Assembly: GCA_964640195.1 (NCBI GenBank)
Contig: CAZXIC010000001.1
Span: 110,285 to 174,284, forward strand
DNA: 64,000 bases
Direction of reading: 5' to 3'
Source of the DNA: CAZXIC01 sp964640195
GTDB taxonomy: Archaea > Iainarchaeota > Iainarchaeia > Iainarchaeales > GCA-2688035
Below the pieces are notes generated by a model, which did no database searches, was not told the origin of the DNA, and saw nothing but the letters and a program-made list of their open reading frames with translations. A program made the translations under genes and the position numbers. This document shows, piece by piece, positions 1-7,217 of the stretch. The first letter of the stretch is position 1; the number at the start of each line of letters is the position of its first letter.

Positions 1-278
1 GTATTTTCCTCTTTTGGCAGAATTAATTCCAAGCCTTCACAGCACTCTGGCGGGTCTGCAATAAAAGGAATTGTTTCGCCTTCTCCCTTGCATTCTACTA
101 TTCGAGTGCAAACACCATTTTCGCAGGTTTCATCTGCAGCACACTGTACATCAGTAGGGCAATTAGAACAGTTTTCGCCTTCATCAATTTGCAAGTTTCC
201 ACAGCTTGGTGGTTGCAGGCAACCGCTGAGCAAAACTATTGCTACAACCAGGCAGATTAGCAAAATTTTTGTCTTCAT
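1..278 (-). CDS. Cys-rich lipoprotein, partial (C-terminus beyond base 1)
   Basis: Read on the minus strand from the ATG at 276-278; an in-frame ATG at 288-290 is the alternative start. Residues 1-20 form a lipoprotein signal peptide: positive MKTKI, a hydrophobic core (ICLVVAIVLL) and lipobox LSGC, so the mature protein should be lipid-anchored on the outer face of the membrane. The following ~70 residues are Cys-rich (pattern CGN, GENCSNCP, VQC, ETCENGVC, PPECC), as in small disulfide-knotted repeats of archaeal surface proteins. The end of the gene lies outside the window. No function can be assigned; the lipoprotein call is firm, the rest is description. Confidence 0.7.
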   Translation of the reverse strand, partial: MKTKILLICLVVAIVLLSGCLQPPSCGNLQIDEGENCSNCPTDVQCAADETCENGVCTRIVECKGEGETIPFIADPPECCEGLELILPKEEN

Positions 279-392
279 GTTTTTCAGCATTATTTGTTCT
301 CAAACACATATAAAAACATGGCTTTTTATTGAGCTTTTTTCCTCAGCAGCCTGCTGACCATATCATTGAATGTTTCGCCTTTGATTCCAAGC

Positions 393-728
393 CTAAACCT
401 TTACTTTCATCAAGTGCTCGCCTGCTGGGATGATGTGGATGTCCTCGCCCTTCTTTAGCTTATAGAATTTCGTCAGGTCTGGCGGAATTGTTATTGCAAG
501 GCTGCCGCCTGTTGAAATCAGCTTTCTTGCAAAGCTGAATTCTTTTCTTGCCTTTTCCAGTGTTTTGTCAACGATTTTGCCTGTGGCAAACTTTTCCTTG
601 CATTTGCTGCACTTGTATATGGGGTTGTCTTTTAGTGTTACAACTCCACCAAACATTTTAAGGCTAGTTTTTGACAGGTTTGCCCCTCCATCGCAGACAG
701 GGCATTTTATTTTTGTTTTGAAAACCAT
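393..728 (-). CDS. Zinc-ribbon plus AbrB-like antitoxin-type protein
   Basis: 111 residues. The N-terminal ~55 carry two CxxC pairs (CPVC and CSKC), like the MqsA/YgiT-type zinc finger; the C-terminal ~45 (ARKLISTGGSLAITIPPDL onward) match the swapped-hairpin AbrB/SpoVT DNA-binding domain. That architecture is typical of antitoxins. It overlaps by 22 bases the small upstream ORF 707-886, a DUF4258-like toxin candidate, giving toxin-first gene order. Oddity: just after the stop the next frame continues with RLGIKGETFNDMVSRLLR to a stop at 326-328, a plausible C-terminal extension, so a frameshift near 395-400 may have shortened the protein. Antitoxin role is inferred from domains and context. 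Confidence 0.65.
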   Translation of the reverse strand: MVFKTKIKCPVCDGGANLSKTSLKMFGGVVTLKDNPIYKCSKCKEKFATGKIVDKTLEKARKEFSFARKLISTGGSLAITIPPDLTKFYKLKKGEDIHIIPAGEHLMKVKV

Positions 729-886
729 AACTCAACCTCCTTTTTGCTTGCTTCCCACAAAGTGATTACAATTATTTTCTTTCTGTCTTCCGCTTTTTGA
801 ACAGTAAAAAACTTGTTTGCAACCAGGCCAATTGTTTCAAAGCAGTTTTTCCTATATTTTTTGTCAAATCCTTTTTTGATTTTCAC
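707..886 (-). CDS. DUF4258-like small toxin candidate
   Basis: A 59-residue ORF from the GTG at 884-886, preceded by AGGA, ending with TAA at 707-709 and overlapping the zinc-ribbon/AbrB gene by 22 bases. The product is basic at its N-terminus (KIKKGFDKKYRKNC) and has a beta-rich stretch KKIIVITLWEASKKEVELW, recalling the C-terminal strands of DUF4258/RelE-fold toxins such as the protein at 10049-10273 in this window, which also sits immediately upstream of a zinc-ribbon/AbrB gene. The pairing supports a type II toxin-antitoxin role, but the family call is tentative and the start uncertain because no ATG is available. Confidence 0.45.
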   Translation of the reverse strand: MKIKKGFDKKYRKNCFETIGLVANKFFTVQKAEDRKKIIVITLWEASKKEVELWFSKQK

Positions 887-923
887 TTCCTGCTTTTTTA
901 TTGCCGTCCAAGGCTAAAAAAGC

Positions 924-1238
924 TTAAGCAATTGCCTTGGCTGTTTTTGGTGCTGTTTCTTCAATCATCCTCGCTTCAAACCTGAGGATGTCCTTTACTA
1001 GGGGGCTTTGCTTGTTCAGGGTGAAGAGTTTTGTGTTTCCAAATGCCTTTGTAATCCTGACAAGGTTTAGCTCTTCAAGCTTTCCCCAGTGCTTGAACAA
1101 GGCGCCCTTGCTTATTCCTGCCAATTCCTGCACTTCCTTTTTGCTGTATTCCTCGCCAATGTTGTCTATGAAAACATCAAGCATTCTTACAAATGGGTTG
1201 TCCCCAAAAAACCGTATTAGGTTCGTTTCCCCTTCCAT
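924..1238 (-). CDS. Winged-helix transcriptional regulator
   Basis: 104 residues from the ATG at 1236-1238 (a TTG four codons upstream is an alternative start). The centre reads as a winged helix: EEYSKKEVQELAGISKGALFKHWGKLEELNLV is helix-turn-helix with a recognition helix, followed by a wing (VRITKAFGNTKLFTLN). This is the MarR/ArsR-like style common in archaea. It is divergent from the broken gene at 1303-1571; a TATA-like TTTATAATAATAT and a perfect 20-base palindrome lie between them, so it may regulate itself and that neighbour. The target is not known. The last ~30 residues are a short helical tail. Confidence 0.65.
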   Translation of the reverse strand: MEGETNLIRFFGDNPFVRMLDVFIDNIGEEYSKKEVQELAGISKGALFKHWGKLEELNLVRITKAFGNTKLFTLNKQSPLVKDILRFEARMIEETAPKTAKAIA

Positions 1239-1290
1239 GTTTTTCGCCAATTAACTTATTAAAAGCAAGGTTTATAATAATATACTTTCA

Positions 1291-1310
1291 AAGTCCATTT
1301 AAATGGACTT
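1291..1310. promoter_or_regulatory. Perfect 20-base palindrome over a start codon, likely operator
   Basis: The 20 bases AAGTCCATTTAAATGGACTT are their own reverse complement. The palindrome lies 11-30 bases downstream of a TATA-like tract (1271-1285) and contains the ATG (1303-1305) of the plus-strand gene. It sits between that gene and the divergent winged-helix regulator gene, so the simplest reading is an operator for that regulator. The structure is read directly; the role is inferred. Confidence 0.55.
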
Positions 1311-1571
1311 GCTTGAGTTGGTAAAGGCAAGCTTCTTTTCAAACTGGCGAGGAGAAGAAAATGGGGCAACAGCCACACGGCTTTTGACAACCTGAAAAAA
1401 GGTTTCAAGCCAAGAGAGCACCTTCTGGTGAAAAGGGCTGCTGAAGAATTAATTAAGGAAAATCTTCTGTTCAAAAAGCCGACCTCCCATGGTTTGCATG
1501 TTTCCTTGAACCATGAAAAAGCTGCAGAAATAAAACAAATAATTTCCGAGCTGCTTGGCATAAAAGTTTAA
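1303..1571 (+). pseudogene. Small conserved archaeal-type protein, frameshifted
   Basis: The frame starting at ATG 1303 gives MDLLELVKASFFSNWRGEENG and then stops early; from about 1345 a second frame reads RRKWGNSHTAFDNLKKGF and then HLLVKRAAEELIKENLLF, KPTSHGLHVSLNHEKAAE to TAA at 1569-1571. Joined, these give an ~89-residue protein with the look of small archaeal proteins carrying a KWG-xx-HT motif and an SLNxxK motif near the end. The total length (269 bases) is not a multiple of three, confirming the shift. It could be a true pseudogene, a sequencing or assembly error, or recoding; the first two are likeliest. Function unknown. Confidence 0.5.
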
Positions 1572-1575
1572 GCTC

Positions 1576-1770
1576 TTATTCTTGGAATATGAACAGCTCG
1601 TCAACCGTTGTCTTGAGAGCCTTGGCCACATCATGCGCAAGCTTAAGCGATGGATTGTACTTTCCCTTCTCAAGGAAGACGATGGTTTCACGCCTGACTC
1701 CTGCCTTTTTGGCGAGGTCTTCCTGCGTGAGGTTATAGCGCGCCCTCAGCTCTTTTATCCTGTTGCGCAT
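1576..1770 (-). CDS. XRE/Cro-CI family transcriptional regulator (64 aa)
   Basis: A minimal Cro/CI helix-turn-helix protein covering almost exactly one domain: RIKELRARYNLTQEDLAKKAG is helices 1-2, VRRETIVFLEKGKYNPSL the recognition helix and turn, and AHDVAKALKTTVDELF the closing helices. It lies 9 bases downstream of the membrane-protein gene 1780-2202 on the same strand, an arrangement often seen for this pair. Two 11-13 base palindromes upstream of the operon (2224-2256) are good candidates for its binding sites, so it probably represses its own transcription. Its inducer is unknown. Confidence 0.85.
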   Translation of the reverse strand: MRNRIKELRARYNLTQEDLAKKAGVRRETIVFLEKGKYNPSLKLAHDVAKALKTTVDELFIFQE

Positions 1771-1779
1771 TTAAGGCAC

Positions 1780-2202
1780 CTATTCAACCCTGCCCCTGTC
1801 CCTGAAGTAAAGGGCAAGCAGCACGAAAACAATGCCGGGAACAAGTACTACCGGCGCTGTGTAGTGATGTGCCTGCAGCACAATGCCGTATTCCCTCTCA
1901 ACAAAGGCGCTTGCAAACATCGTTCCCACTGCTGTCCAGATTCCTGCAATGAAAGCGTAGTAGCCTGCCTTCTGCGCCGCTCTTTTGCTCAGTTCATCCT
2001 CTGCCGGCAGGCCTGCCTTTATGCTCTTTGCCCTGTCCCAGACAAATTTCATTGAGATGACTGCAAGCAGGACAGCAATCGTCGGGATGAGCAGGTCAGC
2101 CAAAGACTCCTTGCCCGAAAGCAGAATCCACATGGCTGCAGTTACCAGAACAGCTGCTGCAACTATTGCGCCGATAAGCACTTTAAATTTATCCAAAAAC
2201 AA
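1780..2202 (-). CDS. DUF2178-like four-helix membrane protein
   Basis: 140 residues with four hydrophobic segments at about 8-28, 36-54, 82-104 and 110-130, a short basic loop after the second (DRAKSIKAG) and a charged C-terminal tail. Size, topology and pairing with a tiny XRE regulator match the DUF2178 family. A GGTGG ribosome-binding site sits just before the ATG. It is the first gene of the two-gene operon with the regulator at 1576-1770; a TATA-like tract at 2255-2268 and paired palindromes at 2224-2256 control it. Molecular function is unknown. Confidence 0.7.
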   Translation of the reverse strand: MFLDKFKVLIGAIVAAAVLVTAAMWILLSGKESLADLLIPTIAVLLAVISMKFVWDRAKSIKAGLPAEDELSKRAAQKAGYYAFIAGIWTAVGTMFASAFVEREYGIVLQAHHYTAPVVLVPGIVFVLLALYFRDRGRVE

Positions 2203-2223
2203 CCACCTCTGTTATTTCATTCA

Positions 2224-2256
2224 AACATTATGTTAGAAAACAATAACATTATGTTA
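2224..2256. promoter_or_regulatory. Paired palindromic operators and TATA of the XRE operon
   Basis: AACATTATGTT (2224-2234) and TAACATTATGTTA (2244-2256) are perfect palindromes sharing the core AACATTATGTT, with centres 21 bases apart, about two helical turns. On the minus strand they lie directly downstream of a TATA-like TTATATAAATAT (about 2255-2268) and upstream of the ATG at 2202, where repressor binding would block transcription of the 2202-1576 operon. The XRE protein encoded in the operon is the obvious candidate ligand. Confidence 0.65.
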
Positions 2257-2357
2257 TATTTATATAACAAGTTGTATATAAGGCTTTCGCCACGGTAACT
2301 GCGGCAAAAGCAAACAAATGACGACCCAAGGCACAAAAACCATGCTGCTTATGGTTC

Positions 2358-3164
2358 TTAAACCTCTTCGGCTGCTGGTTGCACTTTTTTGCCTTTTTTC
2401 AAACGCCCTGCGGCAGGGGAGTTATACCACGGGCAGTTGTGATGCCCTTTGCCAGAAGAGTGGAGATACAGCATTGGAACCTCTGCAGCTTCTGCGATTG
2501 GCTGTTGTATGGTTGGGTTGCTGAAGGAAAAAAATATTTGGTTGGGGTTTAATCCACTAATTTTTTGGAGGAAGTATATTTCCACTTCAACGTAGATTCT
2601 TGCTATCTCTTCCGAACAGATTCCATTTTTAACGAAGTTGGAATGTTTTCTTGCCGCTTCATTGAGTTCCCTGAATGCTGCCTGATTATTTATGACCGTG
2701 CTTGTCTTGATTCTGGAGCCCTTATCCGTGTAATCATTTAAGTTCGCTGTGCCCAACAAATCGCTTAATTTGATTAGGCTGAGGCTTCTTTCTTGGGCTA
2801 ATGAGGCTAAAACCGAATAATATTGCTCGGTTTCCGCAAGACTCCTGCCGTTAACCAGGACGTGATGCACATCGCAGAACAGCAGTGAAACCTGCACTGG
2901 CAGCGCATGCTTTCTCAGTTCGCTTTGCATTTCAGCAATGAAGTCAAGGCTTCTCTTATCTGCTTCATCGCCAGCAATTCCTTCTTTTGAACCGCCCCAC
3001 AGGCCCATCAACCGAAGCGGGGCGTTGTTGAGGAGGGATTCTCTTATGCAGCCCTCTATTTCCGCAGGTTTTGTTGGAACCATTCTTGAAAACCGGTTGG
3101 ATGTTAGGATGCGGTAAACCTGTTTTGCAGTCCTTGATTGGTTCACGTATTCTGCTATTTCCAT
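2358..3164 (-). CDS. Unrecognised protein, faintly isonitrile-synthase-like
   Basis: 268 residues, soluble, no signal peptide. The middle (residues ~50-140) has the order PLRLMGLWGGSKEG, AGDEADKRSLDFI, VQVSLLFCDVHHVLVNG, YYSVLASLAQERSL, LIKLSDLLG, which loosely follows the layout of DIT1/PvcA-type isonitrile synthases (P-D-x-G-E, then D/H motif, then YY..L..L). The tail contains HSSGKGHHNCPWY, possibly metal-binding, and a basic end. The gene is divergent from the TrmB regulator at 3252, sharing an 87-base promoter region with a TATA-like TTTTTATAC on its strand, so TrmB may control it. I cannot assign a function with confidence. Confidence 0.6.
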   Translation of the reverse strand: MEIAEYVNQSRTAKQVYRILTSNRFSRMVPTKPAEIEGCIRESLLNNAPLRLMGLWGGSKEGIAGDEADKRSLDFIAEMQSELRKHALPVQVSLLFCDVHHVLVNGRSLAETEQYYSVLASLAQERSLSLIKLSDLLGTANLNDYTDKGSRIKTSTVINNQAAFRELNEAARKHSNFVKNGICSEEIARIYVEVEIYFLQKISGLNPNQIFFSFSNPTIQQPIAEAAEVPMLYLHSSGKGHHNCPWYNSPAAGRLKKGKKVQPAAEEV

Positions 3165-3251
3165 AATATTTATTGGACAATTGAGGGTATTTTATAGTTT
3201 GTTGTATAAAAATACACAAACTTATATAGAGAAGCTTTCAACAATAATGTT

Positions 3252-3959
3252 ATGGAGATTGACAGATTGACTGCCCTAGGCCTTACAAAACGGGAAGCCC
3301 AGACTTATTTGGCACTGCTAAAACTTGAAGAAGCAAAAGCCGGTGTGGTTGCTGAACATACGAAAGAGGATAGAACGAATGTATACGATTCCCTCAAGAA
3401 CCTTATAAAGAAAGGGCTGGTGAGCAAGGTCATGAAAAATAACAGAGCATATTACAGAATTGCCCCTCCTGAAAAATTGAGGGATTATTTGGTAGAGAAA
3501 GGAAAAATCCTTAACCAGATTCTCCCTGAACTAAATACCCTCTACAGCTCTTATGAACCAAAGCCTGTAATAGAGGTGTATGAAGGAAAGGAAGGGATTA
3601 AGACTGTCTTCAATGACATTTTGAAGGAGGGGAAAGATTTTGTTGGATTTGGGGCAACGGATAGAGCCCACATCTTGTTGCCTGAATTCACCGAAATGTA
3701 TTTGAAAGATAGAGAAAGGAAAAATATCAAGGCACGCCAGTTCTATCCCGAGGGCAGTGAAGTCCTTAAATCAAAACTTTCAACATTCAAAACAATCCCA
3801 AAAGAGTTTTCAGGCCCTGCAACTACCTTAATTTACGGGGAAAAAGTCGCGATATTCATGTGGTTCATAGAACCGCCGGTCGTGGTTTTAATCAAAAACA
3901 AAGAGGCAGCGCGGGCGTATAAAAACCAATTCGAGTTCATGTGGAAAATTGTCAAATAG
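3252..3959 (+). CDS. TrmB family transcriptional regulator
   Basis: 235 residues. Residues 1-75 are a TrmB-type winged helix (LTALGLTKREAQTYLALLKL, then TNVYDSLKNLIKKGLV), followed by a short coiled linker and a C-terminal effector domain of the phospholipase-D-like fold seen in archaeal TrmB proteins (VIEVYEGKEGIKTVFNDIL, FVGFGATDRA, FPxPPVVVLI-like end). TrmB proteins usually sense sugars and regulate transport genes; the sugar here is unknown. A TATA-like CTTATATAG about 25 bases upstream of the ATG indicates a leaderless transcript. Divergent neighbour 2358-3164 and downstream convergent ABC exporter are possible targets. Confidence 0.85.
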   Translation: MEIDRLTALGLTKREAQTYLALLKLEEAKAGVVAEHTKEDRTNVYDSLKNLIKKGLVSKVMKNNRAYYRIAPPEKLRDYLVEKGKILNQILPELNTLYSSYEPKPVIEVYEGKEGIKTVFNDILKEGKDFVGFGATDRAHILLPEFTEMYLKDRERKNIKARQFYPEGSEVLKSKLSTFKTIPKEFSGPATTLIYGEKVAIFMWFIEPPVVVLIKNKEAARAYKNQFEFMWKIVK

Positions 3960-3981
3960 AGTTCGCTTGGTTTTTCAGTCC

Positions 3982-5784
3982 TTATTGCTCTTTTTTCAGG
4001 AACTTCGAAAGAATCAGCAATGCTGAGAGCAAAAGCATTGTCAGAATCATGGGCAGGAAATCAATGCAGGGGCGCCCGCGAACCATTACCCCTGAGAGCA
4101 TTGTTATTGACGCTGAAAGCGGGTTTATGAATTCCACGAACTGCAGAGTGGCTGGCATCAGCTCGAAAGGGATTATTACCCCGCTTACAAGGAGGGCTGG
4201 GATGACCAGGAGCAAGCAGCCCAGAATCGCGCTTGATTCGTTCTTGAAGAATATTGACAGGAACAAGCCGATGCTCACGAAAAACAGTGCTGAGACTGAC
4301 AAGACAACAATTATGTCCGGCAGAGTGCCGGAAATTACCACGCCAAATGCCAGTATTGCAAGTACTGCTATAAGGGCGCATTCAAGCATTGCAAGCAGCA
4401 CCTGGGCTGAAACCTTTGCGGTTATCTGGGCAATCCTGCTCGTAGGGCTTGTCTGCAAGCGCAGGTAGACCTTCTGCCCTCTCTCGCTTACAACGGAAAG
4501 CAGCGTCAGGAGTATGGTGGTGAATAACACTACAATAGAAAGGCTTGCGGGCAGCAGCAGCGAAAAAAGGTTAGCATGCGGGAAGATATCGCTAAACCAC
4601 ATCCGCGTGGGCGAAGCCAGCATCTCCGGAGGATAGGTCTTTATTTCATGCATGCTCGCAAGCAGGTCATCAATGAGGCTTTTTGTTTCGGCAATGTCTC
4701 GTTCTACAGCTGCGTCAAAAGCCTGCCATTCGTCGATAAATTCTTTTAGTTTTCTCAGCCCTGCCTCTATTTTTTGTGGCTCGGCATCTAGTGTTTCTGC
4801 CCATTGCTTTGCTGAAGCAATCTCGGACTTAAAGTGTGGCAGTGGCGTTTGTATATCAATGACCAATAATTCGGTTCTGTTTAGCATATTTTCAAGAGCG
4901 CCAAGATTATTTTCTATATCAATAAGCCTATTTTTGATACCAATAATGGGCGGCTCTAATTCCCCCAGCAGTCCATATGACAATACGCCTTCCACATCTG
5001 TCTTTGCTATTGATACCTGCTTCTTGATACTGTACGGCCCCAAAAGGGCATTGGAAATTTCCTGCAGCTGTGTGCGGATGTCGGCTGCATTTGACTCTGT
5101 TTCTAATATACTTGTTTCAATGGCTGCCAGGTTTAGTTTCAGCTTTTGGGCTGAATTGCGGAGCTCGTATATGTCAAATTCATTTATCGCTGGACGTATC
5201 TGCTTTATAAACGACCTTGTTTCCTTAAATCTTTCGCCAAGCAGCTCTATCCTCTGCTGCTGTGTTTGCAGCTTTTGCTCGTTTTTCAGGAAACCACTCC
5301 AGATTTCATTGAGCATGTCAAGCGTTATTTTTGTGGTAACCCTGTCAATTGCCGATAAAACAAACTGCCTCACAATCATTGATTCAATTACCCTTGAATT
5401 GTCGATTAGCGCCTCTATCTTGTAAGGGCCACTCTTTTCCGTCCTGAAAATAACAACCCCTGCCTTCAGCTTTCCGGATTCGACATCGTGCTGCAATGAA
5501 TTCCGGTCGTAATACTGCATAACAGCCAATGATTCTATTTTCTGCATCTCGCTGATGAAATCTATGCTGGCAAAACCGGCATTGGAATCGCCCGATTGGA
5601 CCGCTGCCGCTGACTCTTCTACAATCACTCCAATTGTGATGTCCTGCTTTATCCCGCCGCCATAGACAATGCCGAGGCTTAGGCCGATTATGACAGGGTA
5701 GAGGACAACAAGCGCAAGCGCTATCTTCTGCGACCTCAGCAGCTTGAACTCCTTCACTATCCCGGCGATTACCCCAGAAATCAT
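3982..5784 (-). CDS. ABC-2 type permease with large external coiled-coil domain
   Basis: 600 residues. One membrane segment at about 20-42, then some 330 residues dominated by heptad-like helices (KLNLAAIETSILETESNAAD and similar), then five to six hydrophobic segments from about 405 to 595. This is the layout of ABC-2 transporter permeases with a large extracytoplasmic domain between TM1 and TM2 (YhgE/Pip-like, also DrrB-like half transporters). Its ATG overlaps the stop of the ATPase gene (ATGA, 5781-5784), so the two are translationally coupled and form one exporter. Substrate unknown; lipid, drug or polymer export are possible. Confidence 0.8.
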   Translation of the reverse strand: MISGVIAGIVKEFKLLRSQKIALALVVLYPVIIGLSLGIVYGGGIKQDITIGVIVEESAAAVQSGDSNAGFASIDFISEMQKIESLAVMQYYDRNSLQHDVESGKLKAGVVIFRTEKSGPYKIEALIDNSRVIESMIVRQFVLSAIDRVTTKITLDMLNEIWSGFLKNEQKLQTQQQRIELLGERFKETRSFIKQIRPAINEFDIYELRNSAQKLKLNLAAIETSILETESNAADIRTQLQEISNALLGPYSIKKQVSIAKTDVEGVLSYGLLGELEPPIIGIKNRLIDIENNLGALENMLNRTELLVIDIQTPLPHFKSEIASAKQWAETLDAEPQKIEAGLRKLKEFIDEWQAFDAAVERDIAETKSLIDDLLASMHEIKTYPPEMLASPTRMWFSDIFPHANLFSLLLPASLSIVVLFTTILLTLLSVVSERGQKVYLRLQTSPTSRIAQITAKVSAQVLLAMLECALIAVLAILAFGVVISGTLPDIIVVLSVSALFFVSIGLFLSIFFKNESSAILGCLLLVIPALLVSGVIIPFELMPATLQFVEFINPLSASITMLSGVMVRGRPCIDFLPMILTMLLLSALLILSKFLKKEQ

Positions 5785-6771
5785 TCCTTCAGCTCGCTTC
5801 CGGTTAGGTTGATGAAAACCTGCTCAAGGCTCGGTTCTTTTATGTTGGATTTCACGGTGTTGAAGCCTTTTTGCCTGAAAAAACCAATTATTTTGTCTGA
5901 TGCCCCCAAAACATCTTCTCCTGCTGCAGAAACAACCAGGCTGTTTGCCTTCGCAAGCACAACCTTCACGCCGCCCACTTTAGGCATCTTATTCACGATT
6001 TCTTTGCTAATCTCCCTGTCAAGCACAATAACAATTGTCTTGCCGCCGCCGAATTTGCGGATAAGCTCGCTTGCCGTGCCAATTGCCGTGATAGCACCAT
6101 TGTACAGCATACAAATTCTGTTACACAGGGCTTGTGCCTCCTCCATGTAGTGTGTTGTGAGGACAATCGTCATCCCGCCTGCATTAAGCTGCCTTATCTT
6201 CTCCCAGATTTTGGCGCGCATCTTCGGGTCAAGGCCAGCTGTAACCTCATCCAAGAAAAGCAGTTTCGGCGACCACAGCAGTGACAAGCACATGTTCAGC
6301 AATCTCTTGTAGCCGCCAGAAAGCAAACCAGCCCTTTTGTTCCTATAGCCTGCAAGACCAAGCTGGTTGATAAGATTGTTTACTGTCTTCCGCAGCTCCG
6401 TGCCCTTGAGGCCAACGCTGGCGCCAAAAAAAAAGCAAATTGTCCAGAACCGAGAAGCTGTGGTAGAAAGCGAAATCTTGGGGCACCAAAGCAATGCCTT
6501 TCCTGACACCCTTGCCTTGGCCGCCGCTGAAAAATGAAATGCTGCCGCTGTCCTGCTTCTGCATGCCACAGAGGATATTCAGCAAGGTGCTCTTTCCTGC
6601 GCCATTTGGCCCGAGCAGGCCGAAAACCTCCCCCTGCGCAACCCTCAGGCTCACATTTTGCAGAACCTTTGTGCTGCCGAAACTCTTTGAAACATTCTCC
6701 ACAATTACTGCGTCTGCCGCAGCAGGCGCTTTTTTTATCCGCGAAGAAGGTTTGGTTGCGGCTGGTTTCAT
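5781..6771 (-). pseudogene. ABC transporter ATP-binding protein, frameshifted at an A9 run
   Basis: The reading frame from ATG 6771 encodes the Walker A loop (GLLGPNGAGKST) and Q-loop (LVPQDF), then breaks near 6426-6434, where the plus strand has nine consecutive A. The continuing frame supplies the signature LLSGGYKRLL, Walker B LLFLDEVTAGLDP, the switch His (LTTHYMEEA) and a DrrA-like C-terminal domain down to 5781. Joined, the protein is ~330 residues, a normal DrrA/CcmA size. A one-base error or slippage in the homopolymer would explain it, and the intact motifs on both sides argue for a recently functional or actually functional gene. It pairs with the permease at 3982-5784. Confidence 0.8.
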
Positions 6772-6951
6772 ACAATACGTTACACTGCATCTCTATTAAA
6801 AAATACTTTTTGCTGGAAAGCCCTGCCTTTGAATGTTTGAAAACCAAATTCCGGCAACCGCAGGCAGTGGCATAGCCCTGTAACCTGCCACCGACACCAT
6901 TTTTAAAGCTTTTGAAACCCAATTGGAACAAATAATGCAGGGAGTGATAAA

Positions 6952-7068
6952 ATGAAATTGAGATTCCAGGAAGAAGGCGGAGAAGGAGAAGCTCCGGAGG
7001 AAGAGGAAGGAACAGAGGAAGAGACTCCGACAGAAGGCGGAGAAGGCGAAGGGGAATCAGCAGAATAA
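6952..7068 (+). CDS. Very acidic 38-residue protein
   Basis: MKLRFQEEGG, then almost only Glu, Gly, Pro, Thr (repeated EGGEGEG-like units) to TAA at 7066-7068. About 17 of 38 residues are Glu and only two are basic. A GGAGTGAT ribosome-binding site lies just upstream, a TATA-like TTTTTAAAG about 50 bases upstream, and a hairpin with a T-run follows the stop, so this looks like a complete monocistronic unit. It lies between the divergent ABC operon and the convergent KaiC-like gene. No function can be suggested; a nucleic-acid mimic or disordered chaperone-like peptide is speculation. Confidence 0.5.
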   Translation: MKLRFQEEGGEGEAPEEEEGTEEETPTEGGEGEGESAE

Positions 7069-7092
7069 ATCAAACGCTTTTTTTCTTCCTCT

Positions 7093-7135
7093 AAACAGGG
7101 GCGTTTTCAGTTGGCAACGCCCGTTTAACTTTTTT
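7093..7135 (+). terminator. Hairpin terminator after the acidic mini-gene
   Basis: GGGCGTT (7099-7105) pairs with AACGCCC (7116-7122), extended by AAAC (7093-7096) with GTTT (7123-7126) around a two-base bulge, and a run of T follows at 7130-7135. It sits 25 bases after the stop of the acidic 38-residue ORF. The same structure could serve the convergent KaiC-like gene ending at 7218. Confidence 0.55.
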
Positions 7136-7217
7136 GTTTACATTTAATTGGCAATCCAGGCAGGAACTGCTTCTGCAATGCAGGCCTTTTTTGGCGCCTG
7201 AAGTGGCTAAAAAGCGG

